Assembly (NCBI GenBank): GCA_943329105.2
Contig: CALQCP020000076.1
Span: 1-9,333, forward strand
From: Chitinophaga pinensis
Lineage (GTDB): Bacteria; Planctomycetota; Phycisphaerae; Phycisphaerales; SM1A02
Direction: 5' to 3'
Length of the DNA: 9,333 nt
Within the stretch, counting starts at the first letter, position 1; every line of letters begins with the position of its first letter. The position numbers and the translations under genes were made by a program. Positions 1 through 7,137 of this stretch are shown piece by piece. The notes under the pieces are model-generated. The model searched no databases. It worked only from the letters and a program-made list of their open reading frames with translations, and was not told the origin of the DNA.

Positions 1-560
1 AGACGTTCGCTGAGCTCTGGTCCATAGCGATCCGCAAGCGCCGAGCGCGCGATAGCCCGCGCTTCACCAATGCGAGTGAGATTCACCTCCCGCAGCGCGG
101 CGCAGATGGAATCAGAGAGCCGCAAGCATGCAAACGGCAGTTCATCAAGTGCGGATCGGCACCCCAGCGCAACGCCCATGGCTTGCACGACTGCCTGACC
201 GCTCGATGGTGCGCTGCCAATCGCGTGAACAATTTCACGGCGCGTGAGCCCGCGTTCCACGCGCGCCACAACGCGACGGGCGCCACCATTCACCCGGAGG
301 CATCCGCTGACATCAAGCACGATGAGGGGCGGCAGCGATGCCGGCAGCCCATGCATCGGCAGCGATGCCGGCATGGTTCCCATCGCGCGCGGCAGCCGCG
401 ATGACTTTTGCGCCCGCTCTACAGAGCGTTCGACATCTTCAACATGAACACGCGGCGTGAATCGCATGCACCAGAGTGCCATGCGATGGAGCATGGCGGG
501 GGATCGCGTCCACTCGGGAAGCACAATCGCGATGAACCATGGAACAACAGTGGGCGGCAT
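1..560 (-). CDS. imuB: ImuB-like Y-family DNA polymerase homologue, partial (3' end outside window)
   Basis: Open frame of 186 codons running off the left edge. ImuB proteins are Y-family polymerase relatives that usually lack the catalytic acids; they bridge ImuA, the sliding clamp and DnaE2 in mutagenic translesion synthesis. Seen here: LWCMRFTPRV (about residues 29-38), the motif VLDVSGC (about 77-83) at the place where active Y polymerases carry their catalytic acids, and a C-terminal part of the fragment with ...LTRIGEARAIARSALADRYG, typical of the helix-hairpin-helix thumb region of ImuB. The start at 560 is supported by AAGGTGAG on the minus strand (569-576), 8 nt upstream, and by an in-frame TGA at 570-572. 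It begins 20 bp after the imuA stop, so cotranslation is likely. Odd: the N-terminal roughly 60-80 residues expected for this family are absent in this frame (see findings). The family call is confident; whether the protein is functional is uncertain. Confidence 0.8.
   Translation of the reverse strand, partial: MPPTVVPWFIAIVLPEWTRSPAMLHRMALWCMRFTPRVHVEDVERSVERAQKSSRLPRAMGTMPASLPMHGLPASLPPLIVLDVSGCLRVNGGARRVVARVERGLTRREIVHAIGSAPSSGQAVVQAMGVALGCRSALDELPFACLRLSDSICAALREVNLTRIGEARAIARSALADRYGPELSER
331..384. repeat. 27-bp tandem duplication inside imuB
   Basis: Two adjacent 27-bp units (331-357 and 358-384) share the first 16 bp exactly, GGCAGCGATGCCGGCA, plus a common end CATC. In the ImuB frame they encode GTMPASLPM followed by HGLPASLPP, a 9-residue in-frame duplication just before the conserved VLDVSGC motif. 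It lengthens a loop without breaking the frame. Confidence 0.8.
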
Positions 561-568
561 TGATGAAT

Positions 569-576
569 CTCACCTT
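569..576 (-). promoter_or_regulatory. Ribosome binding site of imuB
   Basis: Minus-strand AAGGTGAG, complementary to the 3' end of 16S rRNA, with 8 nt before the ATG at 558-560. It lies within the last codons and just beyond the stop of imuA (stop codon 581-583), and it decides the late imuB start. Confidence 0.6.
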
Positions 577-580
577 GGGA

Positions 581-1762
581 TCACGCAGCGCCTCGGCCAT
601 CATTGCCACGCGCCCAACGTGCGCCGCGGCTGGTGACTCGGTCGTGCGAACGCGAGCGAGCGATGACACCAGCGCTTGGATCGGCGCTCTCCGTATGTTC
701 CAAGGCGCGCAACTCCTGAGCACTCCGCAAGGCGTGATCTGCAATCAATCGCTCGCCACGCATGGCGCGTCTTCGCGCAGCTGCCGCCTCGCGCACGGGC
801 GGATCGATCACCCCCTGCCACTGCCAAGAATGCGTCGCTTGTGCGCTGCATTCGCTGGAAATATGCATGGATGCCCCCTTGGCACGCTCGAGCGTCACTT
901 GCCATGTGGGCTCGGGCGGAATACGTGCCATCAGGAAATCGATAGCGCGCTGCTCCAGTCCATTGCGCGGATCCTCAAGTGATGCGCAGACCGTATCCGC
1001 GATGAATTGCGCTTCAAAGCGAGCGTCCGCCGCACTTTGCTTGTCCAGCGCTCGTAACCACGGCGCGCGTTCGGTCATGCTGCGTGCAGTTCGCTCCGCG
1101 CGTTCCACCATCCAGCGTGTGGCGCATGCTGTCAGCACACCGCGGCGCGCACCACGGCGATGTTCTGCTCCGCGCATCGAAAGGAGACACGTGTCGGACG
1201 CTGCAAGTTGCAATCGACGCGTTGCAGCAAGATCAAATCCACGTCCATCGGCAATCACTGCGCATACACCCGGGCAGCGCACCGCTTGTTCGATCGCCCA
1301 GAGTCGCGCGCCGGGATCGTGCGCTGGTACATCAACCAAGAGCGAACGATCGTGCAGTCGTGCATCCGGCCACGTGCGCGGGACCGGCTGACCAAACATT
1401 CCAGCGATGGGCGCGCGCAGTCCGCGCACCAGCGCATCGGCTGACGGCCACGCCTCACGCCCCACCCACACCACATGTCGATGCGCACCCACGCGATGTT
1501 GATCGTCATGAAGGATCGCGTTCCATGCCAGTTGCACCAGCACCGCACGTACCTCGGGCAGTGCACCCCACCACTCGTGCAGCCCCGCGGGCGCAATGCC
1601 GCCCCCAAGCGCGGCATCGATCGCTGTCCACCCGGTAGCGATATGAATGGGACGATCGGCCACCGCTTGCCCACGACCTTCCAATGCACCAATGCGCTCC
1701 GCCAACGCCGCGCGTACGGCGCGGCGTTGCTCGGTGCCTTCGGATGGAAGTGAATAGCCCAT
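581..1762 (-). CDS. imuA: ImuA-like RecA-fold protein, translesion synthesis accessory factor
   Basis: 393 aa. ImuA is a RecA/SulA-like protein (COG4544) that works with ImuB and DnaE2 in damage-induced mutagenesis. Seen: an N-terminal helix ALAERIGALEGRG (19-31), then IATGWTAIDAALGGGIAPAGLHEWWG (41-66), the family signature that replaces the RecA Walker A region; no GxxxxGK[ST] P-loop is present, as usual for ImuA. LLVDVP...LWAIEQAVRCPGVCAVIADG (141-173) and the motif RRLQLAA (182-188) follow, then ATRWMVE (214-220) and PTWQVTLERAKG (285-296), the normal C-terminal strand. Odd: about 95 further residues, rich in Arg, Ala and Ser, follow the point where the homologues I know end. No Shine-Dalgarno precedes the ATG. 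Minus-strand TACAAT (1770-1775) lies only 7 nt upstream, which would fit a leaderless mRNA, but this is a guess. imuB follows in the same direction. Confidence 0.8.
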   Translation of the reverse strand: MGYSLPSEGTEQRRAVRAALAERIGALEGRGQAVADRPIHIATGWTAIDAALGGGIAPAGLHEWWGALPEVRAVLVQLAWNAILHDDQHRVGAHRHVVWVGREAWPSADALVRGLRAPIAGMFGQPVPRTWPDARLHDRSLLVDVPAHDPGARLWAIEQAVRCPGVCAVIADGRGFDLAATRRLQLAASDTCLLSMRGAEHRRGARRGVLTACATRWMVERAERTARSMTERAPWLRALDKQSAADARFEAQFIADTVCASLEDPRNGLEQRAIDFLMARIPPEPTWQVTLERAKGASMHISSECSAQATHSWQWQGVIDPPVREAAAARRRAMRGERLIADHALRSAQELRALEHTESADPSAGVIARSRSHDRVTSRGARWARGNDGRGAA

Positions 1763-1899
1763 GGGATTTATTGTACGGTGTTTGTTAGGATACTATCGGC
1801 GCGACACCACGTCCAACAACAGGCGTTCACAAAGGCAAAAAGAATCCTTCCCCGCGCCGCACCCGCACGAATTAGCCTGAGCTGCATAGGTCACCCCTC
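1763..1899. promoter_or_regulatory. Divergent intergenic region between imuA and the 1101-aa protein gene
   Basis: These 137 bp must hold the start signals of both divergent genes. For the minus strand there is TACAAT at 1770-1775 close to the imuA start. For the plus strand TACTAT (1791-1796) is a 4/6 match to a sigma70 -10 box with no convincing -35, and would leave a leader of about 100 nt. I searched for LexA-type operators of the GAAC-N4-GTTC and CTGT-N8-ACAG kinds and saw none, so SOS control of imuA is not supported by a recognisable box. Planctomycete operators may differ. Confidence 0.3.
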
Positions 1900-4800
1900 A
1901 TGCATCACACCAATCGATTCGTCACCCTCGCTGCGCTCCTCATGACTTGCACCGCGACCGCGGCACCACGGCTGCAATCCGCGCGCCCTGGCCCTGCAAC
2001 GCAACCAGCCGCAACACCAGGTCCGAAGACCGCCGCCAAAGCGGCCGACAAGGTGGTGGACAAGAGTGCGCCGACGCCGGCGCCGACGCCGGCGCCGACG
2101 GCGCCGCCGACGCCTATAGCGACGCCAGCGACAACGCCTGCACCAACGCCTGTGCCAACGCCGACACCAACGCCAGCACCAGCACCGACGCCTGCGACAA
2201 CAACGACACCAACGCCTGCACCAGAGCCAGCGCCCACATCGACACCTGCACCGACGCCGACGCCGACACCGACATCCGAGCCGACACCAACACCCGCGCT
2301 CGAGCCCGAGTCAACACAAACACCAACTCCCGCACCCGACGCTCCACCCGCCACCATCCCTGAGGCCGCGCCGACCGACACCGCCACACCGGATGAATCG
2401 ACCCCGCCGACCGACGCGCCGACCGCCGCACCGGCCACGCCAACTGTCCCCGCCACATCCGCCGACCCCAACGTCCCCCCTGCATCCGTCGCCGCCACTG
2501 CCCCCACCGCTCCCGCCCCCGATCATGACAACGGCGAAACGCTCTGGCCGCAGACCGCCACAGTGGACGCAACTATCTACACGCTCTACACGCCGCAGTT
2601 TGAATCAATCTCCGGAACGCGCGCCACCGCACGCGCCGCATTCAGCGTGGAAATCACTGGAACGCCCGCTATCTACGGCGCAATGTTCTTCACCGCCGAC
2701 CTGGATAACGATCTCGCCGCTGGCCTGATCGAAGTCTCCAACATGCTGGTGCAACACTCGCAACTCTCCAACAATTCGGATGCATCCGCTGCTGCCGCCG
2801 AGTTGCAGAAGATGCTCTTTGGCGTGACATTCACGGTGAACCGCGCAACGGTGATGCAGAACATGCAAGTGGCTAAGGACCAAACTTCAACGCGCGCATC
2901 ACTCAGCAATGCGCCGCCAAAGATTCGTGTCATTGGTCATGCCGCTGTGCTTCTTCTGCTTGATGGCAAACCCGCGCTGCGCGAACTCGGCGATAGCGGC
3001 ATCGGCCTTGCACAAAACACTCCTTCGCTGCTGGTGTTCGATAAAGCAACGCGCACGTGGTTCACGCGGATCGGTACCGATACCTGGTTGCACTCCTCGC
3101 GATACACGGGTCCATACATTGCGGGCAAGACGCCTTCTGCATCCGCACTGAAGACCATCGCTGCAGCACTGCCAGAGCGTCACCCCGCCGCCGTGCCAAC
3201 CATGCCGCCACCCGCTGGCAAGACGCCAGAAGTGATCGTCAGTACGTTACCCATGTGCCTGGTGAGTATCAATGGGCAACCGAACCTCACCCAAGTAGCC
3301 GACGGACTGTTCGCCGTTGCCAACGCCAATTGCGATCTCTTCACTACCAGTGCGGACAACGCCTGGTGGCTCTTGGCATCCGGGCGCTGGTTCACATCCA
3401 CCGACCTCATGAACGGACCATGGACGTACAGCAAGCCCGCGTCCATTCCAACATCGTTCGCACAGATTGATCCGCATGGAACATGGGGCAACGTGCTTGC
3501 TTCCGTGCCCAACACGACGCAAGCCACGGAGGCCGTCTATCAACAGACCATCCCACATGTGGCAACGCTCGATCGCGCACTTGCCAAGGCGAAGCTCTCC
3601 ACCATCGGCGGCCCCGCGCGCTTCCAGCCCATCGCCGGCACCACCATGCAGTACGCCGCGAACGCCAGCTCGCCACTCATCTATTGCAAGGAGTTGTATT
3701 ACCTGTGCGATACCGCCGCATGGTTTGTTGCAAACGCACCGAACGGACCGTGGGCACTCTGCGACGCCGTGCCTGAAGAAATCTACAGCATTCCTCCAAG
3801 TTGCCCGATCTATGCGGCCACCTACGTGCAGGTCTACAACTCCGACGCTGACAGTGTGACTTTCGGTTTCACCGCTGGCTACATGAATAGCTACGAGAAC
3901 GACGGAACGGTGGCGTACGGCACCGGCTACACCTATCCCGGTTCGATCGGCGCGCAGGACTTGGTATTGGGCAACAACTCCGACATCACCGACGATGACA
4001 CCTGGGACACTTACGGCGGCTATCCAAACACCTACGGGTACTGGCCAAGTTACGGAGATGACTTCGGCGGTTGGGGTTTCTACGGATACCCCGGTTGGGG
4101 CGACTACGGCCTCTACCCCGGCGCCTATTGGAGCGGCGATGGTTGGTGGGGCGGCGGCCGCGGCTTCGGCGTTGGCTTTGCGCTGGGTATGGGCTTCGGC
4201 GATGCGTGGCGCTGGGGCTATCACCCATGGGGCTGGCGCGATGGCAGTGGCTGGTGGAACAATCATTGGGGCGGCGCGTATCGGCGCGGCTGGGACAGCG
4301 CCGCTCGCAGTTACAACCGCGCCGGCGCTGCCGGCGATATCAGTCGCTACGGACAGATTGGTCCGTACCGAAAGACCACCGCCGGCGCGAACCGTGCTGA
4401 AGACAACGCCGCACGCGATGACGCGGCGTGGCATCACGCGGCAAACGGGAACGACAATGTGATGACCAATCGCAACGGCCAAGTGACGCAGCGTCGCGGC
4501 GATCAGATGTACACGCGCGCCGACGGTGCGTGGCAAAAGTCTGATGGAGACGGAAACCGCACGAATGACGGCCAAGCAGCCGCAGCAAACGGTGCCACCG
4601 GTGCACGCAAGAATCAAGCAGCCGCACGAACCCCGGATGGATCGTGGCGCGATGGCGCCGCTCGCGCGGGCCAACGCAATGGAAGCGGTAACTTCCAAGA
4701 GCGAGATGATTCACCAATGGCATCGTCACAAGCTCGCAACACCAACTCAGACGGATTCCGCCCCGACCCAAACCACAACTTTGATGGCAGCCCGCGCGGT

Positions 4801-5205
4801 GCGTTCGCGCGTGGCGAAACCAACTACGTTGCTCGCGGCAACGGCGGCACCAATGACACCAGCGCTCAACAAGGAAACGGCGCCTCCGAGGGCGGACCCT
4901 ATCAACGCGGCGGTAATTTCAACGGCGGCGGTTGGGGTATCAGCGATCAAGGCGGCACCTACGCACAACGTTGGGGCAATGACTACGACCGCGGACTACC
5001 CGGCTTCAACCAAGACACCGGTTGGTATGACCGCACCGTCTCGCGCCCGGTCAATCCGTACGGCTACGGATATGGAGGATGGTCGAACGGGTACCGCGGC
5101 TATGGACAGCTCAGCGGTTGGGGCGGCATGAATGGGTACGGCGGCATGAATCGCGGCGGCATGGGTGGACGTGGTGGCGGTGGTGGTGGCGGTCACGGGC
5201 GGTGA
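1900..5205 (+). CDS. Large exported protein with Pro/Thr linker, three-repeat 'carbohydrate-binding family V/XII'-like domain and Trp/Gly-rich tail
   Basis: 1101 aa. Signal peptide MHHTNRFVTLAALLMTCTAT with likely cleavage near residues 21-22 (ATA-AP). Residues 57-209 are a Pro/Thr/Ala linker, with PTPAPT-type repeats at 57-125. The folded core (about 213-680) opens with LWPQTATVDATIYTLYTPQFESISGTR and continues with VPNTTQATEAVYQQTIPHVATLDRALAKAK and EEIYSIPPSCPIYAATYVQVY; these strings are typical of exported proteins named 'carbohydrate-binding family V/XII', whose function is unknown to me. Within it are three copies of a roughly 52-residue unit (355-407, 458-510, 570-621), each ending W/Y-aromatic, 7-9 residues, W-[FL], then G-P-[WY]. 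Six cysteines (453, 478, 596, 603, 621, 635) allow disulfides after export. Residues 704-796 are extremely Trp/Tyr/Gly rich; 797-1101 is low complexity, ending in poly-Gly. No strong ribosome site precedes the ATG. The gene is convergent with the next one, 50 bp away. A role in envelope or matrix is inference. Confidence 0.85.
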   Translation: MHHTNRFVTLAALLMTCTATAAPRLQSARPGPATQPAATPGPKTAAKAADKVVDKSAPTPAPTPAPTAPPTPIATPATTPAPTPVPTPTPTPAPAPTPATTTTPTPAPEPAPTSTPAPTPTPTPTSEPTPTPALEPESTQTPTPAPDAPPATIPEAAPTDTATPDESTPPTDAPTAAPATPTVPATSADPNVPPASVAATAPTAPAPDHDNGETLWPQTATVDATIYTLYTPQFESISGTRATARAAFSVEITGTPAIYGAMFFTADLDNDLAAGLIEVSNMLVQHSQLSNNSDASAAAAELQKMLFGVTFTVNRATVMQNMQVAKDQTSTRASLSNAPPKIRVIGHAAVLLLLDGKPALRELGDSGIGLAQNTPSLLVFDKATRTWFTRIGTDTWLHSSRYTGPYIAGKTPSASALKTIAAALPERHPAAVPTMPPPAGKTPEVIVSTLPMCLVSINGQPNLTQVADGLFAVANANCDLFTTSADNAWWLLASGRWFTSTDLMNGPWTYSKPASIPTSFAQIDPHGTWGNVLASVPNTTQATEAVYQQTIPHVATLDRALAKAKLSTIGGPARFQPIAGTTMQYAANASSPLIYCKELYYLCDTAAWFVANAPNGPWALCDAVPEEIYSIPPSCPIYAATYVQVYNSDADSVTFGFTAGYMNSYENDGTVAYGTGYTYPGSIGAQDLVLGNNSDITDDDTWDTYGGYPNTYGYWPSYGDDFGGWGFYGYPGWGDYGLYPGAYWSGDGWWGGGRGFGVGFALGMGFGDAWRWGYHPWGWRDGSGWWNNHWGGAYRRGWDSAARSYNRAGAAGDISRYGQIGPYRKTTAGANRAEDNAARDDAAWHHAANGNDNVMTNRNGQVTQRRGDQMYTRADGAWQKSDGDGNRTNDGQAAAANGATGARKNQAAARTPDGSWRDGAARAGQRNGSGNFQERDDSPMASSQARNTNSDGFRPDPNHNFDGSPRGAFARGETNYVARGNGGTNDTSAQQGNGASEGGPYQRGGNFNGGGWGISDQGGTYAQRWGNDYDRGLPGFNQDTGWYDRTVSRPVNPYGYGYGGWSNGYRGYGQLSGWGGMNGYGGMNRGGMGGRGGGGGGGHGR
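2068..2280 (+). repeat. Pro-Thr codon repeat array in the linker of the 1101-aa protein
   Basis: Degenerate short repeats encoding PTPAPTPAPT-like sequence. The first part is near-perfect: the 12-mer GCGCCGACGCCG occurs at 2068-2079 and 2080-2091, with a diverging third copy. The rest uses mixed ACA/ACG/ACC and GCA/GCG/CCA/CCT codons, so the protein pattern is conserved more than the DNA. Probably an extended, flexible spacer outside the cell, possibly variable in length between strains. Confidence 0.75.
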
Positions 5206-5255
5206 CAGCGAGCAGTAAGCGTCGCATCGGTCGCATCCATCCCCGCTACGCATCG

Positions 5256-6350
5256 TCACGGTCGCAGTAAATCATCCGTCACATCGTTCACGCCCGTACA
5301 ACCGGCGAGCGCCAGTGTGACGTCCAGCTCGTGCGCCAGAATGGCAAGCACGCGGGACACACCCTCTTCGCCACCAGACGCAAGCCCCCAAAGAATCGGT
5401 CGCCCCACGCACACCGCCTGCGCACCGAGTGCCAGCGCGCGAAGAATGTCCGTACCGCGACGGATACCGCCATCAACCAACACCGGCACGCGTCCCGCGA
5501 CCGCATCAACACAGTGCGGAAGCGCTTCAACCGTGGCGGGCGCTCCATCAAGTTGACGACCGCCGTGGTTGGAAACCAAGATTGCTTTCGCACCAAGCTC
5601 CACGCCGCGTGCTGCATCTTCGGCGCGACAAATGCCCTTGAGGATCACGGGCAGTGGCGTCGAATCGCGCAACCACTCAAAGTCTTTCCAAGTCAGGCTT
5701 GCATCAATCGTCCACGCCAGCGCCTCATGAATGCCGCTCCCGGTGTGTCCGGTTGGTCCACCCGGTCGTTCCAGATGAACGATGCTCAGGCCGTCCGGCA
5801 CACGGAAGTGATTACGAATGTCGCGCTCGCGGATGCCCCACACCGGGGTGTCCACGGTCAGCACCAGTGCATCGCACCCCGCTGCGTGAGCGCGTTGCGC
5901 CAACTCGCGCACGGCGCCTCGATCACGGCCGATGTACATCTGCATCCACGTGCGCGCGGATGGGTCAATTTCGGTTGCCGCGGCGCGCACATCTTCAATA
6001 GTGGTGGTCGATAGGCTCGAAAGAATCATCGGCACATCAGCACGCGCGGCGGCGCGGGCTGTGGCTAATTCACCATCCGGGTGCGCCATCCGGTGCAGCG
6101 CAGTCGGCGCGATACACAGTGGCATGGATGCCTCACCGCCCAAAATGGTGGCACTGCTGGACCGTGCTGATACATCGCGCATCACGCGGTACCAAATCCG
6201 TAGGCGCTCCCACGCGGCACGATTCTCATGCATGGTGGTTTCGGCCCACGCACCGCTGCGGAAATAGTCGCGCGGCAAGACGCGGAGCACCTCAAACGCA
6301 TGGCGTTCAAAGTCATCAAGGCTGACGAAATCTGAAAATACACCTGTCAT
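5256..6350 (-). CDS. FMN-dependent alpha-hydroxy-acid oxidase/dehydrogenase (glycolate/L-lactate oxidase family)
   Basis: 364 aa, full family length. It oxidises an L-2-hydroxy acid to the 2-oxo acid with FMN in a TIM barrel; the electron acceptor (oxygen or a respiratory carrier) cannot be read from the sequence. By alignment to spinach glycolate oxidase from memory the active site is complete: Tyr29 (DYFRSGA), Tyr139 (MQMY), Asp167 (LTVDTP), Arg174, Lys238 (LKG), catalytic His262 and Arg265 (SNHGGRQLD). DGGIRRGTD (293-301) and GRP bind FMN phosphate. Residue 113 is Leu where glycolate oxidase has Trp108; flavocytochrome b2 (L-lactate) also has Leu there, so a substrate larger than glycolate, such as lactate, is plausible but inferred. 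No signal peptide or membrane segment: cytoplasmic. No clear ribosome site. Divergent from the methyltransferase gene, with 50 bp between. Confidence 0.92.
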   Translation of the reverse strand: MTGVFSDFVSLDDFERHAFEVLRVLPRDYFRSGAWAETTMHENRAAWERLRIWYRVMRDVSARSSSATILGGEASMPLCIAPTALHRMAHPDGELATARAAARADVPMILSSLSTTTIEDVRAAATEIDPSARTWMQMYIGRDRGAVRELAQRAHAAGCDALVLTVDTPVWGIRERDIRNHFRVPDGLSIVHLERPGGPTGHTGSGIHEALAWTIDASLTWKDFEWLRDSTPLPVILKGICRAEDAARGVELGAKAILVSNHGGRQLDGAPATVEALPHCVDAVAGRVPVLVDGGIRRGTDILRALALGAQAVCVGRPILWGLASGGEEGVSRVLAILAHELDVTLALAGCTGVNDVTDDLLRP

Positions 6351-6400
6351 GCACTATTGATGGTACGCCTTCCGCCATCGCTCGGCTCTACCCTATCGCT
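6351..6400. promoter_or_regulatory. Short divergent gap between the hydroxy-acid oxidase and methyltransferase genes
   Basis: Only 50 bp separate the two start codons, so the two promoters must overlap or reach into the coding regions. I see no convincing -35/-10 pair or Shine-Dalgarno on either strand. Shared control is possible from geometry alone. Confidence 0.25.
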
Positions 6401-7135
6401 ATGCGAATCGTCCTCTTGCGCGCGATCTGTACAGCCAGCCTCGTTGCCATGCCGTTGGGATGCGATCACACACCATCTCCTGCGGGACCCGGCTACGCAC
6501 AGTCCGAAGCAAGCGCGGACGGTATTGGCCGCACTTATTACGGACGAGAAATCGCTGCGTTCATGAGCCACCAAGGAATCTATTGGCTCGAACGCGGAAC
6601 ACGCGAATCGGAAGAGCGGACGGATCTCCTGATGGACGCGTTGAATCTGAAGCCGGGCATGACGGTTGCAGACATCGGCGCGGGAAGCGGCTACTTCACC
6701 GTGCCCATGGCCACGCGGGTTGCGCCGGGAATCGTGTACGGCACTGACATCCAACCGGAGATGTTGGCATTTCTTGAAGCGCGAGCACGCACGGAAAAAC
6801 TCACCAACATCAAGGGCATTTTAGGAGACACCGGTGATGCAATGCTGCCGGTTGCAAGCGTTGACTTGGTGCTGTTGGTCGATGCGTATCACGAGTTTGA
6901 TCAGCCACTGGAAATGATGACTTCCATTGCGCGTGCTCTGAAACCTGGCGGTCGTGTGGCGCTAGTGGAGTACCGCGGTGAAGATCCAGAGGTTCCTATC
7001 AAGCCGCTGCACAAGATGACCGAAGCGCAAGCACGCCGAGAGCTTGAGGCCGCAGGGCTCATATGGATCCGCACCGATGCGCGGCTTCCGCTGCAGCACC
7101 TGATGTGGTTCGGTAAGTTTCCCTCAGACGCGTGA
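6401..7135 (+). CDS. Class I SAM-dependent methyltransferase with lipoprotein-like signal sequence
   Basis: 244 aa. The N-terminus MRIVLLRAICTASLVAMPLG followed by Cys21 looks like a lipoprotein signal, although the lipobox (P-L-G-C) is imperfect. Residues 46-82 carry YYGREIAAF...HQGIYWLERGTRESEERTDLL, a conserved lead-in found in a group of exported methyltransferase-like proteins. The Rossmann core follows: motif I VADIGAGSGYF (89-99), Asp116 in GTDIQPEM for the SAM ribose, the acidic segment GDTGDAMLP (142-150), VDAYHEF (160-166), and LKPGGRVALVEYR (180-192). KPLHKMTEAQARRELEAAGL is a family signature near the C-terminus. All SAM-binding motifs look intact, so it should bind SAM; the substrate is unknown. 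Export of a SAM enzyme is puzzling. No ribosome site visible before the ATG. It could alternatively start further in and be cytoplasmic, but no well-supported internal start is seen before the conserved block. Confidence 0.85.
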   Translation: MRIVLLRAICTASLVAMPLGCDHTPSPAGPGYAQSEASADGIGRTYYGREIAAFMSHQGIYWLERGTRESEERTDLLMDALNLKPGMTVADIGAGSGYFTVPMATRVAPGIVYGTDIQPEMLAFLEARARTEKLTNIKGILGDTGDAMLPVASVDLVLLVDAYHEFDQPLEMMTSIARALKPGGRVALVEYRGEDPEVPIKPLHKMTEAQARRELEAAGLIWIRTDARLPLQHLMWFGKFPSDA

Positions 7136-7137
7136 CC

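Noticed and set aside
331..384. CRISPR-like short repeats
   Set aside because: Only two directly adjacent units, in frame inside imuB, without spacers.
539..1638. Overlapping plus-strand frames (539-982, 762-1391, 1084-1638)
   Set aside because: Antisense to imuA, which matches its family over most of its length; products show no domains and are rich in Arg, Ser, Cys and His, as shadows are.
1763..1899. LexA operator controlling imuA
   Set aside because: No GAAC-N4-GTTC or CTGT-N8-ACAG type palindrome; TAGGATACTA at 1785-1794 has arms of only 3 bp.
1905..2507. 200-codon minus-strand frame rich in Gly, Val and Ala
   Set aside because: Mirror image of the Pro/Thr linker repeats of the plus-strand gene; no independent start signal or domain.
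3995..4462. 155-codon plus-strand frame inside the large gene
   Set aside because: Out-of-frame reading of the Trp/Gly-rich segment; the main frame is supported on both sides.
3247..4698. 483-codon open frame on the minus strand
   Set aside because: Lies wholly antisense to the 1101-aa gene, whose domains are recognisable; the product is a repetitive Ala/Val/Arg sequence without domains. Long antisense frames are expected from GC-rich third positions.
5206..5255. Possible terminator between the convergent 1101-aa and oxidase genes
   Set aside because: Only a short direct repeat (GTCGCATC twice) and 4-bp inverted repeats; no stable GC stem or T-tract.
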